Positions 63,721 to 64,000 of a DNA stretch of 64,000 nt are shown in pieces. The translations under genes and the position numbers were made by a program. A model generated the notes under the pieces. That model did no database searches. It worked only from the letters and a program-made list of their open reading frames with translations, and was not told where the DNA came from. The stretch comes from CAYYKD01 sp964471825 (GTDB lineage Bacteria; Spirochaetota; GWE2-31-10; CAYYKD01), in the NCBI GenBank assembly GCA_964471825.1, contig CAYYKD010000013.1, forward strand, positions 19,896-83,895. The letters run 5' to 3'. The number at the start of each line of letters is the position of its first letter. The stretch's first letter is position 1.

Positions 63721-64000
63721 ATGAACAGAAAAACAGTACAGTTGTTTCCGTTGTTATTTCTAATTGTCTTCATGGTTCAAGGTGTATCTGCTCAAACAGA
63801 TGAGAGTAGAGGCATTAAGAGTGCGGTTCAGCGGTTAGACAGTGCCGCACAGGTAGGCAAGCAGTATCTTGTGTTGATAGGGATAGATGATTATCTATTT
63901 TGGACACCACTAGCTAATCCAGTTAAAGATGCAAAAGAGGTTAGGGATATAATTGTTGAAAGATACCACATAGATGATGTTATTGAACTCTATAACAATC
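63721..64000 (+). CDS. secreted caspase-like (peptidase C14) protein, 5' part
   Basis: ATG with GAGGG upstream; the frame is open to the window edge (93 codons). Signal peptide (LLFLIVFMVQGVSAQT), a short linker, then YLVLIGIDDYLFWTPLANPV and KDAKEVRDIIVERYHIDDVI, the first strand and helix of the caspase/metacaspase p20 fold (the usual ALxIGINxY...LxxxxxDA). The catalytic His and Cys lie beyond the window. Bacterial caspase-like proteins may be secreted proteases or adaptor proteins. Confidence 0.75.
   Translation, partial: MNRKTVQLFPLLFLIVFMVQGVSAQTDESRGIKSAVQRLDSAAQVGKQYLVLIGIDDYLFWTPLANPVKDAKEVRDIIVERYHIDDVIELYNN

Overview
AT-rich chromosomal DNA from a diderm (Gram-negative-type) bacterium. 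Support for two membranes: a TonB-ExbB-ExbD set, an RND-TolC efflux operon, DsbD, System II cytochrome c maturation proteins, and several lipoproteins with loose lipoboxes of the kind common in spirochaetes. The lipoprotein with two chitobiase-type C-terminal domains followed by NHL repeats, the multi-REC/GGDEF and HD-GYP signalling proteins, and the attC-like elements also suit the Spirochaetota (Treponema-like). That assignment is an inference; the window has no rRNA or other phylogenetic marker. Start codons include several well-supported TTG/GTG starts, and Shine-Dalgarno sites of the AAGGAG/GGAGG type are obvious.

Layout. 1-0.8 kb: the 3' end of a Tudor/agenet-like gene and an unknown gene. 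0.9-2.7 kb: dsbD. 2.7-7.5 kb: an accessory, decaying region with a 10-N scaffold gap flanked by a duplicated 47-bp segment, a secreted-protein pseudogene broken by a 13-bp duplication plus a nonsense codon, a QueD-like protein lacking the catalytic Cys and Asp, a SUKH (SMI1/KNR4) gene broken by one TAG, a GNAT acetyltransferase and a PLP lyase, with attC-like inverted elements around the last two. 7.5-12.2 kb: rluA-type pseudouridine synthase, rfbB, rfbA, a REC-REC-GGDEF cyclase and an acyl carrier protein. 12.7-19 kb (plus strand): methyltransferase, PlsC-like acyltransferase, two small unknown proteins, a DMT transporter, a ferric-reductase-like flavoprotein and an alpha/beta hydrolase. 19-27 kb: UbiB-like kinase plus phasin-like protein, a serine hydrolase, ccsA/ccsB, a HEAT-repeat protein and a NERD-SF1 helicase. 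27-31 kb: a MITE-like element, a hairpin-rich spacer, radA and two related envelope proteins. 31-37.7 kb: an ODP (diiron MBL)-adenylate cyclase fusion, tonB-exbD-exbB, a LytS/LytR-type two-component pair and a DUF4337-like membrane protein. 37.7-45.4 kb: a second MITE-like element and a plus-strand cluster of 7TM-LuxR regulator, tiny lipoprotein, secreted protein, ABC ATPase, large FtsX permease and serine hydrolase. 45.4-51.9 kb: TetR, a split ArsP-like permease, an RND pump and a TolC-like channel, with no adaptor protein. 52-54.6 kb: NHL lipoprotein. 54.7-59.3 kb: a two-kinase/one-regulator phosphorelay cluster. 59.6-64 kb: lipoprotein, cytidine deaminase, REC-HD-GYP, cysK with a palindromic operator, and the 5' end of a secreted caspase-like protein.

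The best candidates for something undescribed are the LuxR-lipoprotein-ABC-serine hydrolase cluster (38.2-45.4 kb), the oxygen-sensor-like ODP-cyclase fusion, the adaptor-less RND operon with its split permease, and the cassette-like accessory region at 3-7.5 kb.
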